From Takakia lepidozioides (Eukaryota > Streptophyta > Takakiopsida > Takakiales > Takakiaceae), in assembly GCA_030704615.1 (NCBI GenBank), contig CM060734.1, forward strand, positions 43,604,042-43,668,041: a DNA stretch of 64,000 bases, given 5' to 3'. Shown here piece by piece: positions 40,501-51,198 of the stretch (the first letter of the stretch is position 1; each line of letters opens with the position of its first letter). Both the position numbers and the translations under genes were made by a program. Under the pieces are notes generated by a model that did no database searches, had not been told where the DNA came from, and saw nothing but the letters and a program-made list of their open reading frames with translations.

Positions 40501-42563
40501 TGGCCTTTTTTAATTGAAAGATACGGAGAGATGTTGTAATTCACCATGGTCATCGGCCAAGTGGAATGACTACATGACTGGACAGAGAATGGGTTGACCC
40601 CATCCGAGGAGAAGCCGAGGTGGACATGTCATGGGTCCTCCAAGAGAAAAGGCCACATCTCTTCAATATGCCTCCATGCTTGTGAATCTTGTGGCCCGCA
40701 CACCTTTCCCGGGGGGCTCCGATGCGAGGCGCATCCCACGAGTCTGGCCAATTCGAGGCTTCGGTACTGTGCCCTCAATCGCGGGATGATCGAAAAGTAA
40801 TGCATTTTCTAGGATGAAATACCCCACTTCCCCCACATGTAATCATCCCATTAGCACACATACCGTACTTACCTAGCTTATTAGGCACTTCCGCGCCTAA
40901 TAATTAATAAAAATAGAATATTATTAGGCAGATTCGTTTTTATTATTTAGGCACCTCAACTAGGTAATTTCCAAATATTAGGCATGTATTTCAGTCGACC
41001 TTGGATAATGATGAACAATTGTTTTTTACCTCCCTCAAAAACTATGGTTGAGGTTATTTTATTTAAAAAACACATAATGTTGGTTGTATGAGTCTTGGGT
41101 GGAGGTGAAGTGCCAACAGGAGATGATTTTGTCAAGTTGGAGATTTTGTGGAATTTTACGAGCATTTGAAGATGCCTTTCAAGGTGAGGCAATGAGAGCC
41201 AATTTTACATTTTCTTTGTTTTCAAACCCAAACACCCAAGTGGAAAGAGATCTTGCCATGGAGGATGTTCCTGATGTCTACCTTGATGGAAGTGTCATTG
41301 AGAGCATTAGCTGATGTCTGCAAACATGCATATTGAGGATCGTGATGTTCCTGACCTTAACCTTCTCTCAGAATCAGAAGATTCACATGAGGTAGGTGAT
41401 GAGACTTATGAAGATGTTGCAGGGCACTTTGGACGTTGTATGAACATGAAAATCTAAATTGTAGGCATTTTTGCTATTTTTTGGACTTTAAATAAAATAA
41501 TTTAGGCATTTTTTCCACATGTTTGGACATTTTGGATTTTTGAGCAATTTTTAAGCAATTAGGCACTTCTCAGGAGTTTTTCCAGGTTTTAGGCACATTT
41601 TCCAAAAATGTTCTAAATATAGTTAGGCACCTAATTTTGAATTAATTATTGCCTAATAAGCTAGGTAAGTACGGTAATACAACACCCTTATGTCATTCCC
41701 TTTATGCGGCCTCTCCCTCATTTGGGCGTGAATGGTCAAAATCGAACGTCGCTCCTTCCACTCCTCATTCACTCCTTCCAAAGCCACAATCAGATCTTGC
41801 ATGAGTACTACTCTCTAAAACCCTAAACTTTGTGGAATACACTTTACATGCATTGAGAAGATTAAAGAAAGTAATTTTCATGTGAGGGGGAATGGCGCTT
41901 ATACCTTGCGTGGTACTTTTTTCCCTTGGACATCATCCCGATATCGGTCTTTCTTGCAATTTGGGCACTTGGTGAGACACGAATCATCTCCATAGTATAG
42001 GGTTTTATCACATGGACATGCACGAAAAATCTTATAGCTCATCCCCACAGAGTCCAAGACTTCGCACGCCTCTTTCCGCGACCGTGGCATCTTGGGTTTC
42101 AAGTGTGGAGAAAAGATATAGACTGCAATAGTTCGCATTATGGCAGACATCCCAACATTACTTATGCCAAATCGAATTTGAAGATTGAGCAAAAGTAAGA
42201 TTGTTGAAAGTCGACTCACTTTCGCCTCTTCATACAAGGGAGTTCTTGTCTCCCTCTCCATATCATTTGAGGGGGCCATTTCAGGATCATCGATTGGTCG
42301 GGTTGCTTCTCCATGAGATGCATCAGCGCCCACATGATGCATTAAGATATCCTCCATGGCTTGCACATCCTCCTGGTTAATTCTATGCTTGTTGTCACTG
42401 CCACTGTCACTGTCATCGTCATCATCGTCCGATACCGTGGGGGCGGCGTCTCGCCCACGGCTCCTGCCTCATGTACTTGGGTTGTTTTCGGATGGGGTGT
42501 CAAGAGAAAGGACAAGGAAGGGATGGACAAAGTCCTGATACGAACAAATGAACATGGGGACAT
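37514..42563 (-). pseudogene. CACTA transposase (TNP2), multi-exon, disrupted
   Basis: Cuts and pastes CACTA elements by binding their TIRs. N-terminal Transposase_21 part at 42366-41899: TPLYEEAKVSRLSTILLLLN, ACPCDKTLYYGDD, CPNCKKDRYRDDVQGKKVP. Middle part at 39930-39739: LSTKGYHACLHCGDDLDA, HLHKMVYPNYRKFL. DUF4218 part at 39300-38840: GLKSHDYHNLLQYILPIAVR, LHLPPSFFDIQVHLIVHLVE, matching the usual sHDYH and FPPSFFDIM motifs. DUF4216-like part at 38240-37862: KLEYIGELENILQLQY, YLVGPPATLVQDDCGFMRVN, ending TRRGIWKVVVHA. An acidic tail (DDDSDDQEDLQLDEVEEAPD) ends at TAG 37514-37516. The 41676-40861 insertion and several frame changes interrupt it. Sequence between 41898 and 39930 outside the insert is poorly conserved. 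Confidence 0.85.
40861..41676 (+). mobile_element. 812-bp TA-flanked DNA element with perfect 25-bp TIRs
   Basis: The TIRs begin CCGTACTTACCTAGCTTATT and run 25 bp without mismatch (40863-40887 and 41650-41674 inverted). TA flanks both ends (40861-40862, 41675-41676), the duplication of Tc1/mariner/pogo elements. TTAGGCA words are scattered inside. A plus-strand frame at about 41084-41314 reads WVEVKCQQEMILSSWRFCGI, then LRAFEDAFQGEAMRANF, with an acidic continuation to about 41455. This resembles the C-terminal tail of pogo-like transposases, so it may be a deletion derivative. The element is AT-rich, unlike its host CACTA element. Confidence 0.8.
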
Positions 42564-42599
42564 ATATTATAATGTGTCCTTGCAACCATACAACTCATT

Positions 42600-43716
42600 A
42601 TAAGCGAAATGCAACAACAACCTTCAATGTGTGCGTGAATCAAATATGTCATTCAATAATTACATGTATGTGCGCAACGTACACGCATGCAAAGTTTCAA
42701 ACCCAAACAAAATCATTTGCCCCCCCCAATGACGCATTCACCCTATCAACCAATTTTTGTTTATTAATGTGAAAGAAAATCCTCTCATGCCATTGCACCC
42801 ATCAAACGGATGTGGCTCAAGCTTCACTTTTTCCTACATGTGCTTAAATATGTATGCAACACCTCTACAAAGATCCAGCAGATTTTTTTCTTAAAAAAAA
42901 AATTGCCTCCCCAACGACGCACTCACCCCTGCACCAATTTTGAATTAAATCGAATTTTAATGAATTTTAAATAAATATTGCATTTATAAATTATATGATT
43001 GCGGTTTTGAGGGGTGTAATGATTTTAGTCTTAGCTCTATTTTGTTCTGTGACATCGGGCTTTGCACCACTACATCCATGCAAAACATTGGACAAAAAAA
43101 AAATGGAAAAAAAATAAGTGTGTTTCTAGGGTCACTTTTGCAAAACTCTCTATGAAGAATGCACGAAGTTGAAGATAACTCAACTTTAGAGTGCAAATGA
43201 GAGAACAAAATCTGGTTATGGGTCCAAATGACTTTTGTTTACTCCCAAATTTTGCACGCACATTGCATATGCTATCATTAAGCATATGGCTTGAAAATGG
43301 AATAAAAAAAAAAATCATGTGCAGGCGAAACGCAATTTTCCGTCTCTACGATACGTAGCTGCGTTCAACACTAGAATGACCCATTGAATCAACTTGGTTC
43401 AAGCTCATATTGGTCCACATGTGCATAAGTATGTTTAGATCACATATGCAAAGTTGCAACCCACATGAGCAACAAGAAAAATATTTACATCAATCGATTA
43501 ATCGGATGTATACAAAGTACATCATGAGAATATCTACAATGCCCCTCTACGCGATCCATGTCTCAAATGAACCCTATTTCTATCATACACATCCCACTCA
43601 CGCTGTAATCGGAGGTCCCAATCATCCCGGGAGAACTCGTATGATGCAAATGGTTCGTTACCAGCCCTAATAGTCCTACTGTCACGCACCTCACTTCGGT
43701 AAGCTCCCCTGTAGTG
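42600..43716. other. Right part of CACTA element, non-coding
   Basis: AT-rich. A CCCCAATGACGCATTCACCC / CCCCAACGACGCACTCACCC pair near 42722 and 42908 is a short diverged repeat. Open frames here show no motif. Confidence 0.4.
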
Positions 43717-45888
43717 TGAATGCAGGGGACAGAACATTACATATGTTTACCATTACGACCTACATCACTATGACGGAGTGCCCGTCATCCCAACTGCAGA
43801 AAGGATGTATCCCTTCATGTAGGTAATTTCATGAGCGCACTGAACTTATGCTTTGCCAGGAGAAAATGGCTAAGTCATGACAGTACACATTTTCATCCAT
43901 GCGATGAACGTTTTCATCACTGGTTCTTGACCTTAAAGATCGCGGGTTGAGAAAAACGAAGAGGAAGATGACGGATGGCTCGTAGCGGCTGTTGCAAGCA
44001 GTGGTGTCGGCAGGGCAGCCTGTGTTAGGAGGTTGTACCTGCGCGGTAGGATCTTGCTTGGCTTAGGAAGCGGCATTAAGACGCCTCTGCTTGGTATTCT
44101 GTGTAGAAAGAAGCGGTGCCGCCTCTCTCGTAGTGATGATCAATTCCAAGAGATAGAAGCATGTAAGGAAAGCGGCGCACCACCACTGCCGCCAGTGCCT
44201 TGAAGATGATAGTGTGGGCAGATGAGCAAGCAAGGAAAAGGCCAGCTGCTGAAAGCACAGGGAAGAGAGTCTGGGCACAATCAATGGGGGGGAGGTAAAG
44301 CATGTGGAGTTCTGGCTGTATGGTATCTCAGGTTCTCTGTCATTAAGCTTCTAGCTGCTTTGTGTCTCCTTGTTATAGGACCAGGCCAATTCGAGAGGAA
44401 GAATTGCATAGCGTAATCTGGTTGTCAGGCCACAGGATGGTCCAAGTGAAGAAGGGGAGCCATCATGGCGTCATAAGGTCTGGAATCAAGACAAAGAGAA
44501 AGGGTTGAAGTGGCTGCTGACGGGCGATGGCAAGGTGCCACCTTGACAGGCAGACCCGCCGCTTCACTAGTGGATAAAAACAGATAAGTCGATGAACAGA
44601 GGCTTCTTTTTGCCAGGACTTAGAAATTGCTTTGGTAGATTTAGGACTGCCATCTTGGCAGAAGAGAAAAGGTAGAGACATGTGACAAGAAAAAGTTTTT
44701 GAAATGGGAATGGAGACTCTGGACTTCAGACCAGAACGTGGAAAGGATGGATGCACCTGATGTTGTGATGACAGTGAGAGAAATAAGTGAAGAGAGAGAG
44801 AAAGAGAGAGCCTGTTCGTCACTGAATTCAGAATGGTCACTGTTGTCTTCATTCTTGCATTTTGATTCAGTGTCATAAACCTGGACACCATGCTGCCGTG
44901 TGTAGTGATAACCTGGAACCAATGTAGATCTGGCTTGTTTGTTTGGAGAGATCAATGATGGTTAGCTGGAGTTGCAAAAAAACATGGAAAGGATAAGGTG
45001 ATTTCACTATGGGATCAGGATCTGAACATCTGCGTTCCACAGTTGAAGGGAAAAGAGGGATGTTGGGGTATTTGGGTTGAAGTCTGACAAAAGAGATGAG
45101 AACTGTTTAAGCGATGGGTCATTGGAAAAAGGGACAAGAGAGAGAGAAAGAGAGAGAGACTGATGGATGGGATGGTTGTGTCTTGAGAGACCGAGGATGA
45201 CTTCAAGGCTGGCCGCACTGGATGCCTAGCAGCGTGTGCATTCACATTACATGACAGATCTGCTGCTGTGAAATAGTGGGGAACCTGGGGACATAGACAG
45301 AGATAGTGAAACATACAAAAAGGGAAAAGAAAGAGAGAGAGAGAGTGAAAAATGGGATTTGGGTAAGGAGAGAGCTGCAATTCAAAAGGGCTGTTGGGGG
45401 GGGGGGTTTGGCCAATTTGGGGAGATGAGATGAAGAAAACCTGAAAGAAACCAGTGCCCCTGCAGACCATGAAGATCTGAGCTGCCTCCTCCTAAATCTG
45501 TGTCACCACTACAAAAAGGGGATTTCCGACCTGTCACTGCTCAAGTGGGCTTCACATAAAGGATCGTGTTTACCGCTGCCATTGGGCTGATTTGCATCAC
45601 TGAATACATCGCACCAGCATAGCTGGTGCTGTACCTGCTGATAGGGGATGTTGTGTAAAAGGTAGAACCAAGAGTGAACAACAAATTGACTCCCCATCCA
45701 TGTCTTCCCTTCCGCTGCGGCGTGGATGAGGATTGCTTGAACTCTGATCACGGAGGAGCTGAGGGAAACCCACAGCCAAGTGACGACAGTTGGACAGATT
45801 AGAAAGAACGCTTCTTTCCTCTTGCTCCGCAATCAATGGAGGGGAGCACAATTAGAATTATACAGAAGGGGATTCACGCCCCTTCTTT
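43717..45888. other. Probable LTR/leader of the third retroelement, GA-rich
   Basis: No gene recognised. GAGAGA microsatellites occur at 44790-44810, 45133-45160 and 45328-45345, and a G run at about 45396. The iMet-type PBS at 45889 implies that an LTR ends shortly before it, but I could not find the matching second LTR or a sure start. A CACTACAAAAAGGGG motif at about 45508 could be another CACTA end. Confidence 0.4.
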
Positions 45889-45900
45889 TGGTATCAGAGC
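45889..45900 (+). other. Primer-binding site, tRNA-iMet type
   Basis: TGGTATCAGAGC, the standard complement of plant initiator tRNA-Met used by many LTR retrotransposons. Gag follows downstream on the same strand. Confidence 0.9.
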
Positions 45901-45947
45901 TACGTTGTTAAATCTTGATTTCTACTAGCTAGGGATCTTGACTGGTA

Positions 45948-46271
45948 TTGGATGGTTTGATGGCAGGAAGAGACCACACACTGATTCCTGATGAACCAAG
46001 CATTGGAGATGTGCTGATTTGCTTCAGCAGACGCACACCAAATGCACACACAGACCCTTGTTTGTACTTCTTCAACCCTGCTTGGAGAATAGCGAATGGT
46101 GATTTATCTCTTAGAGTAATACATACTGGTGGAAGAACAACCATAGCACTTTGGATAAGAGAGTTAGGAAGGTGGGTGAAGATAAATACCATGGCACGAG
46201 AGGTGACATGGGGAGGTAGAGTAGAGATGTTGCGAAATGGACAGTGGGAGTGGTATAGAGGTCAACATTAA
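45948..46271 (+). CDS. Small ORF between PBS and gag
   Basis: 107 codons, unbroken. It includes DHTLIPDEPSIGDVLICFSR, TDPCLYFFNPAWRI and QWEWYRGQH at the end. Compact and Trp/Arg-rich, with no known motif. It could be a conserved leader protein of this element, but a second copy would be needed to show it. Confidence 0.4.
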   Translation: MDGLMAGRDHTLIPDEPSIGDVLICFSRRTPNAHTDPCLYFFNPAWRIANGDLSLRVIHTGGRTTIALWIRELGRWVKINTMAREVTWGGRVEMLRNGQWEWYRGQH

Positions 46272-46342
46272 GGGAGTTGCGGGAAAATTAGAGTCAGAAT
46301 TAGGTGTTGAAACAGTTTGAACTTTGACTAGAGAATAGAAGG

Positions 46343-47230
46343 ATGACCAGTCCAACCAGCATAGATGCGCCTTATCATGGTAGGAATAGTGAGGATGTAA
46401 ATGACTGGCTGGAGAGGATTCAGATGGAGGCAGATGTCAGGGATTTGAATGAGGACAAAACTTTCAAGGTAGCAAGGCTCAACCTGAGAGCCAAGGCTGA
46501 TGAATGGTACCGTAAACAAAACCCTAGACCAAACAACTGGGTGGACTTTAGGGCATCAATTTCAGCCAAGTTTGGTATCGTTGACTTGGCAGAAATTAGG
46601 CTAAGAATGGATACCATTAAACAGGAGAGTAGACAAAGGGTTCAAACATACTTCGATAGGTTGAACCGGTTATTTATAAGAAGTGGGGCGTCTGATTTGG
46701 AACAGAGGCGTAGATTTGCAGCAGATTTGAGACCAGAAATAGCAAGAGTAATGTTGGGCAGGCGCTTCCTTGATGTAGAGGAAGCACTTGACACAGCCAT
46801 TGAGATTGAAAGGGGCCTGGGAAAGTTAGGGGAAATACCTCTAGAGCCATTGGAAGGAGATGATACAGATGAGTCAGTTGTGTTTGTTAACCCTGTGGAC
46901 AGAAGACTTGATCAGCTGAACACTACCCTACATAAGTACTTTGATAGGGGACCAGTCATAGGAGAAAGCTCGGGATCTAGAACACCACCTCGTGTTCGCC
47001 TTTGTAATGTTTGTCACAAAGAAGGTCACATAGCTGCATATTGTCCTGAAGGAAGAACCCCAGCTAAGTGTGACAAATGTCACCGGTTCGGGCATTCCAC
47101 GGAAATGTGTGGTGTGAGATGCAACTTTTGCAAGCTACTCGGGCATACGGAGAGTGAGTGCGGTAGAAAACTCGACCAAACTATGATGGGAACTCCTAGA
47201 ACTAACTTTGTAGATGATGATGATGGATGA
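46343..47230 (+). CDS. Gag protein with three CCHC zinc knuckles
   Basis: 295 codons, intact. Residues about 10-170 are a Retrotrans_gag domain (NSEDVNDWLERIQMEADVRD, ADEWYRKQNPRPNNWVDFRA, RVQTYFDRLNRLFIRSGASD, AADLRPEIARVMLGRRF). Three knuckles follow: CNVCHKEGHIAAYC (about 47002-47043), CDKCHRFGHSTEMC (about 47071-47110) and CNFCKLLGHTESEC. Gag forms the virus-like particle and packages element RNA. The start lies about 440 bp after the PBS. This is the best preserved gene of the element. Confidence 0.92.
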   Translation: MTSPTSIDAPYHGRNSEDVNDWLERIQMEADVRDLNEDKTFKVARLNLRAKADEWYRKQNPRPNNWVDFRASISAKFGIVDLAEIRLRMDTIKQESRQRVQTYFDRLNRLFIRSGASDLEQRRRFAADLRPEIARVMLGRRFLDVEEALDTAIEIERGLGKLGEIPLEPLEGDDTDESVVFVNPVDRRLDQLNTTLHKYFDRGPVIGESSGSRTPPRVRLCNVCHKEGHIAAYCPEGRTPAKCDKCHRFGHSTEMCGVRCNFCKLLGHTESECGRKLDQTMMGTPRTNFVDDDDG

Positions 47231-47541
47231 TGTACTCGCAGAGATGACAGATCTGATGTCACAAAATAGTATCAATGAAGTCAGACTTCCAAGGACACGC
47301 ATACCTGTCCAGAGTCCGATTGTTGAACCTACAGGGTCACCATAAAGGAATAGTGAGAGCAGTGAACAGCCAAGCAAGACCAAGAGTGAAATCTACCCAA
47401 AGAACAATTTCAAGAATGCTATAGAAGGAGGTACGAATCCAGAATCTTGAACCACTTCTACAAAGGGAGAATATCGTTGTCGCCCATGGACCTGATCATG
47501 ACTGTGCCCGGAGAGCTAGACAAATTAAAGGGCTGGTCAAA

Positions 47542-47976
47542 GTGGTGGAAAGAGCAGTGGTCCAACAAAGGGAGACAACTCACAGTGTAGAAGTTGTGAA
47601 GGATGTACCAAGGCCTTTGTACTCAGCACACGCTGAGCCCACGATCTCGTATGCTTATACAGGTAAGGTTAAAGCGCTTCATGTAATGATTACAATGGGA
47701 GATTACCAAGTATTAGGCCAGATTGACACTGGTGCCATGCTTTCTGTAATATCAGCTAGTACAGTCAGGGATCTTGGTTTGATGGGATCTGTCATTACTA
47801 GTAAGGATGTAAATTACAGAGTAGCCTCAGGTGCTCTTGAGACTGCAATGGGCAGACTTGAGGACATCAAGGTCAAAGTAGGAGAACTGACCAATCGTTT
47901 GTCCTTTATGGTGGTGAACACGGATACATATCACATGCTGCTGGGATTAGACTTTCTCAAAAGTTTGGCGCTGTAG
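47542..47976 (+). CDS. Aspartic protease
   Basis: VLGQIDTGAMLSVISASTVR at about 47713-47772 carries the DTGA active site. MLLGLDFLKSL at about 47935 is the conserved C-terminal loop. The gag-pol link (47231-47541) is broken by stops. The protease cleaves Gag-Pol. Confidence 0.85.
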   Translation: MVERAVVQQRETTHSVEVVKDVPRPLYSAHAEPTISYAYTGKVKALHVMITMGDYQVLGQIDTGAMLSVISASTVRDLGLMGSVITSKDVNYRVASGALETAMGRLEDIKVKVGELTNRLSFMVVNTDTYHMLLGLDFLKSLAL

Positions 47977-48845
47977 TGGACACCGAAGCTGAAACAATTC
48001 GCGTACGCTATGGGCCAGGAAAGGATTTTGCTCACTTCCCCTTTGCACACCATCAATTATAATGAGCCTGCAGTTACCAAACAGCCTACCATAGAGGGTC
48101 GAGAGTAGAATGAGGTATGCAAGCAGTACGTCAGCAGGTAATGTCTTAACCCTGACGTCAGATGAACAGTACCTTGGCTTGTGGAGAAGAAAAGAAACCA
48201 GAGAAGAATATGAGGACACGGAGGAGCATCCTCAGGTTCTAACACCTCTAAATCTGATAAAGATGAGGAGATGGGAGGCTATGAGGAGAGTAAGGAGGTA
48301 GAAACAGCACTGAGGGATGTTGAGGAAATAATAGACGAGGTCAACCTAGGGGAGGACTTGTTCGAGGACCAAGGGATGTCTGAACTCCTTCAGGAAGAGA
48401 CCCATAAGCATGGTTGCTGCCATAATACAGGAAGCTTACCAGAAAGCTTGGAATGGTGAACTAGGGAACAACAACCTAGAAATAGAGGATGACTTCCATG
48501 ATTGGAATCAGGTTGTCACACAAGAGGAAGGACAGAGAATGCTAACTCTGTAAGCCAGGTGGAAAAAAAAATTGGGAACCCAGTCAAGAGGAAGAAATGG
48601 AGAGTCGTTGGAGAAGTCTGAAATCCAGACTGCACATCAACCCAGAACTGGCCCCAGAACATAGGATAGAGCTGGAACAAGAGCTGAAAGCAAACCAGGA
48701 ATGTTTGCTCTTAGCAAGGCTGACTTGGGATACTGCAGTGAGGTGGAACACACAATTGACACACAAGGTTTTCCCCCTTGCAGAAGTCGTCCCAGCCGCC
48801 TATCAGAATGGGAGGAAGACGAGGTCCAAGGACAATTGAGACTTT
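47977..48845 (+). pseudogene. Degraded linker between protease and RT
   Basis: Short charged open frames (e.g. 48597-48839, MESRWRSLKSRLHINPEL) lie in the pol linker position. No motif and several stops. Confidence 0.4.
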
Positions 48846-49788
48846 GATCTCACAAGGCAAGATGAGAGAGTAGCTCAGAATGGTCGTGTCCAGTTACCCT
48901 TCCACCAAAAAAGGATGGATCCAAGTGGTTTTGTGGTGATTTTAGGCCAGTAAACCGTTTAACCAGAAGGGACTCTTACCCTATGCCATTGATTCAGGAT
49001 GTTTTAAACCAGTTGGGGAAAGCCAAGTGGTTTTTGCGCTGGATTTACAATCTGGTTTTTGGCAGATCAAAATGGACGACCGAGACATAGGCAAAACAGC
49101 AGTGATCACAAAGAAGGGATTGTATGAATGGCTAGTCATGCCATTCGGGCTAAAAAATGCCACTGCTACCTTTCAGAGAACGATGAATAGGGTTCTCAAG
49201 GAAGAAATCAAAGATTGCGCTAAAGTTTTTGTAGATGATGTCAATATCCATAGCAAGGACTGGGGAGATCACGTGGGACATATAAAGAGCAAGGTTAGAA
49301 AGGCCAATCTTAGGCTCAATCCGGACAAGTGTTACTTTGCCAACTTACAGTTGGTATTCCTTGGGCATGTGATCTCTGAAGAGGGAACGTGGCCTGATCC
49401 AGATAAGATAGCTGCTATTGAAAGGTTTCCCTTGCCAAAAAACCACACTGCTCTCAAAAGCTACTTAGGCATGACAGGGTACTATAGGCCCTATGTCAAA
49501 GGATATGCTGGAGTGGCAGTACCGTTGTTCACTCTAACCAAAAAGGATGTGAAGTTTATCTAGAGTGCAGAGGCACAAAACGCCTTTTCTGCCTTACAGG
49601 TGAAGTTGGTAACTGCTCCCATCCTGGCAAGACCAGATTTCTCAAGACCGTTCGTCTTGGATGTTGATTGGTCCATCAAAGGAGTAGGGGCAGTCTTGTC
49701 ACAAAAGGAGTATAAAAAGGAGAGGGTCATTGCATACGCCAGTAAGGTACTATTTGATGCTCAGCGCAAATATCACCCTATGGTAGAG
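48846..49788 (+). pseudogene. Reverse transcriptase and start of RNase H
   Basis: DGSKWFCGDFRPVNRLTRRD near 48914-48972 is followed by a frame change near 49025. Then FALDLQSGFWQIKMDDRDIG, MPFGLKNATATFQRTM, active site KVFVDDVNIHSK (FVDD, about 49224), FLGHVISEEGTW and LKSYLGMTGYYRPYVKGYAG. A TAG at 49561-49563 replaces an expected TGG. RNase H begins LDVDWSIKGVGAVLSQKEY (about 49660) and stops making sense after RKYHPMVE at 49787. Confidence 0.88.
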
Positions 49789-50060
49789 TATACCTCGATT
49801 TCCTCAGTTTCCTCAGCTGGTCCCACTGGATACCTGCTTAGTGCATCTACGTTAGCATGCCTAGCACCTGCTCTGTGAACAATTTTAAACTCAAAATCTT
49901 GTAACATCATGATCCATCTACCCCTGCGTCCATATGCGTCACTTACCGTTGCCAACCACTCCAGTGGTTTGTGATCAGTCCTGATTACAAAAGGGGTTCC
50001 ATACAGGTACTGCCGAAAGTGTAATACTCCCCACACCAGGGCATAGCATTCACCCAGGAT
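49773..50060 (-). pseudogene. RNase H C-terminal part, inverted relative to its RT
   Basis: The minus strand reads GECYALVWGVLHFRQYLYGT, PFVIRTDHKPLEWLATVSDA and FKIVHRAGARHANVDALSRY, the direct continuation of the RNase H that ends on the plus strand at 49787. Joining the plus frame at MVE to the minus frame at GECYALVWGV restores the usual family sequence. A segment of about 270 bp has therefore been flipped in place. Confidence 0.88.
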
Positions 50061-50199
50061 ATCATGGAGCTGGAGATTGAACCCAAGGTCATGGCGCTGA
50101 AGCATTGAACATGGAATCTCATGGCCTTCAAGCATTGAACCCAGGATCTCAGGAGCTTGAGAGCATTAGAGAAGTTTTGCCCTAGGCCCACTAGCTCTC

Positions 50200-50416
50200 T
50201 AGTGGGTTCAAGAACCGGAACTTGTTTGTATCCCTGTGCGCCCCGGTTCTCACACCCAGCAGGAACCGCCGGTTCGGTTTTGCACCGATCCCCATTGGCA
50301 GGTTCTGGTTCCGGGTCAGGTTCTCTAGGAATGGGCCCGGTTCCGGTCCGGTTCTGATTAACCTGAACCTGAACCGGTGGTTAACTTGGGTCCCGGCGGG
50401 TAACCGCCCAACACTA
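50200..50416. mobile_element. Possible hAT-like scrap with GGTTCCGG repeats
   Basis: The minus strand from 50416 reads TAGTGTTGGGCGGTTACCCG, similar to hAT ends. The interior has many CGGTTC/GAACCGG words and the other edge may be TAGTGGGTTCAAG at about 50202. No matching 8-bp duplication was found, so the call is weak. Confidence 0.3.
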
Positions 50417-51198
50417 CTATACACCTTGCTTCTTCACTACAACATCTAGCCTACACTAAAACGAAGAGGAAGAGAGGGAAGAGGAAGAGAGGGAGCGAGA
50501 GAAATAAGAACTCGATTGTCTGTTCTCTCTTTCGCCGGCTGATTTATATCAGTCCGTCGCCCTACATCCGTCACTTGTGTTGACCACTTTCATCCATCCC
50601 TTTCTCCAAAAAATAATAAATTACTACTGGTGCATTTAAGCACCGACACCTAGTTAGAGTTTTTAATTAATTTTCCCTAAAGTGTTCATTAATATAAGAT
50701 TTTATTTTATTTTAATCCTTCAGATCTGCGCCCTCCACCTGAACGGTCCAGATCGAACCATGTGTTTTTCCTCCATCCATTGTCATCTGTCCAAAAATCC
50801 AGTCAGTACTCCATTCATCCATGGTTCCATCCGCTGATTTCATCCATTTTTATTCTTCCTCATAATTTTCATCCATCTGTAACTTTCATCCCTCCAGGGA
50901 CATGACCAACTTAAATTGATACATGAACCGTTTTAAATCCTCATGAATTGTCCTCATCCATGTCATTCATCCATTTGGGAGTGGGGATCGCTACCCTTGA
51001 GCAACCAATATCCAGCGGTTCACATTTATCCTTGTTTTCCCATTAGATCCCTTTCCCGTTGTTGAGATCAGGGAGAGGTTCCCATGCTTGAAGTAGCGAG
51101 TTGTAGCGTTGTTCTGAGAGTCGTCTGCTGGTGAGATCCTCCAGCAAGATAAGCATATTTTCTTGCATTTGCTAACTTACAAAGACATCGATCCTGAA
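50417..51198. other. Non-coding stretch
   Basis: A GAGGAAGAGAGG purine run near 50465 and repeated CATCCAT words between 50740 and 50970. No gene recognised. Confidence 0.4.

Larger units (their letters stand above)
36614..43716 (-). mobile_element. CACTA (En/Spm) DNA transposon with TNP2 transposase
   Basis: The left end starts CACTACAGCAAATGGGG at 36614. The subterminal 36640-37150 is GC-rich with many TTTGCGACG or CGTCGCAAA words in both orientations, as in CACTA ends. The transposase lies inside on the minus strand. The right end is uncertain: the best candidate is CCCCTGTAGTG ending at 43716, which mirrors CACTACAG, but flanking triplets (AGA left, TGA right) match only two of three and the subterminal motif is not repeated there. 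A nested TA-flanked element sits at 40861-41676. Confidence 0.7.
45889..50060 (+). mobile_element. Decayed Ty3/gypsy retrotransposon with inverted RNase H end
   Basis: PBS, leader ORF, gag with three zinc knuckles, protease and RT run in the plus direction to about 49787. The next part of RNase H is found on the opposite strand at 49790-50060. No integrase and no 3' LTR are visible, so the element is truncated. It belongs to a different lineage from the 21-34 and 56-64 kb elements. Confidence 0.85.

Noticed and set aside
44463-45470. Ser/Leu-rich minus-strand frames near GAGAGA runs
   Set aside because: Produced by CT/GA microsatellites (SLSLSL); no motif and lying in a probable retroelement leader.
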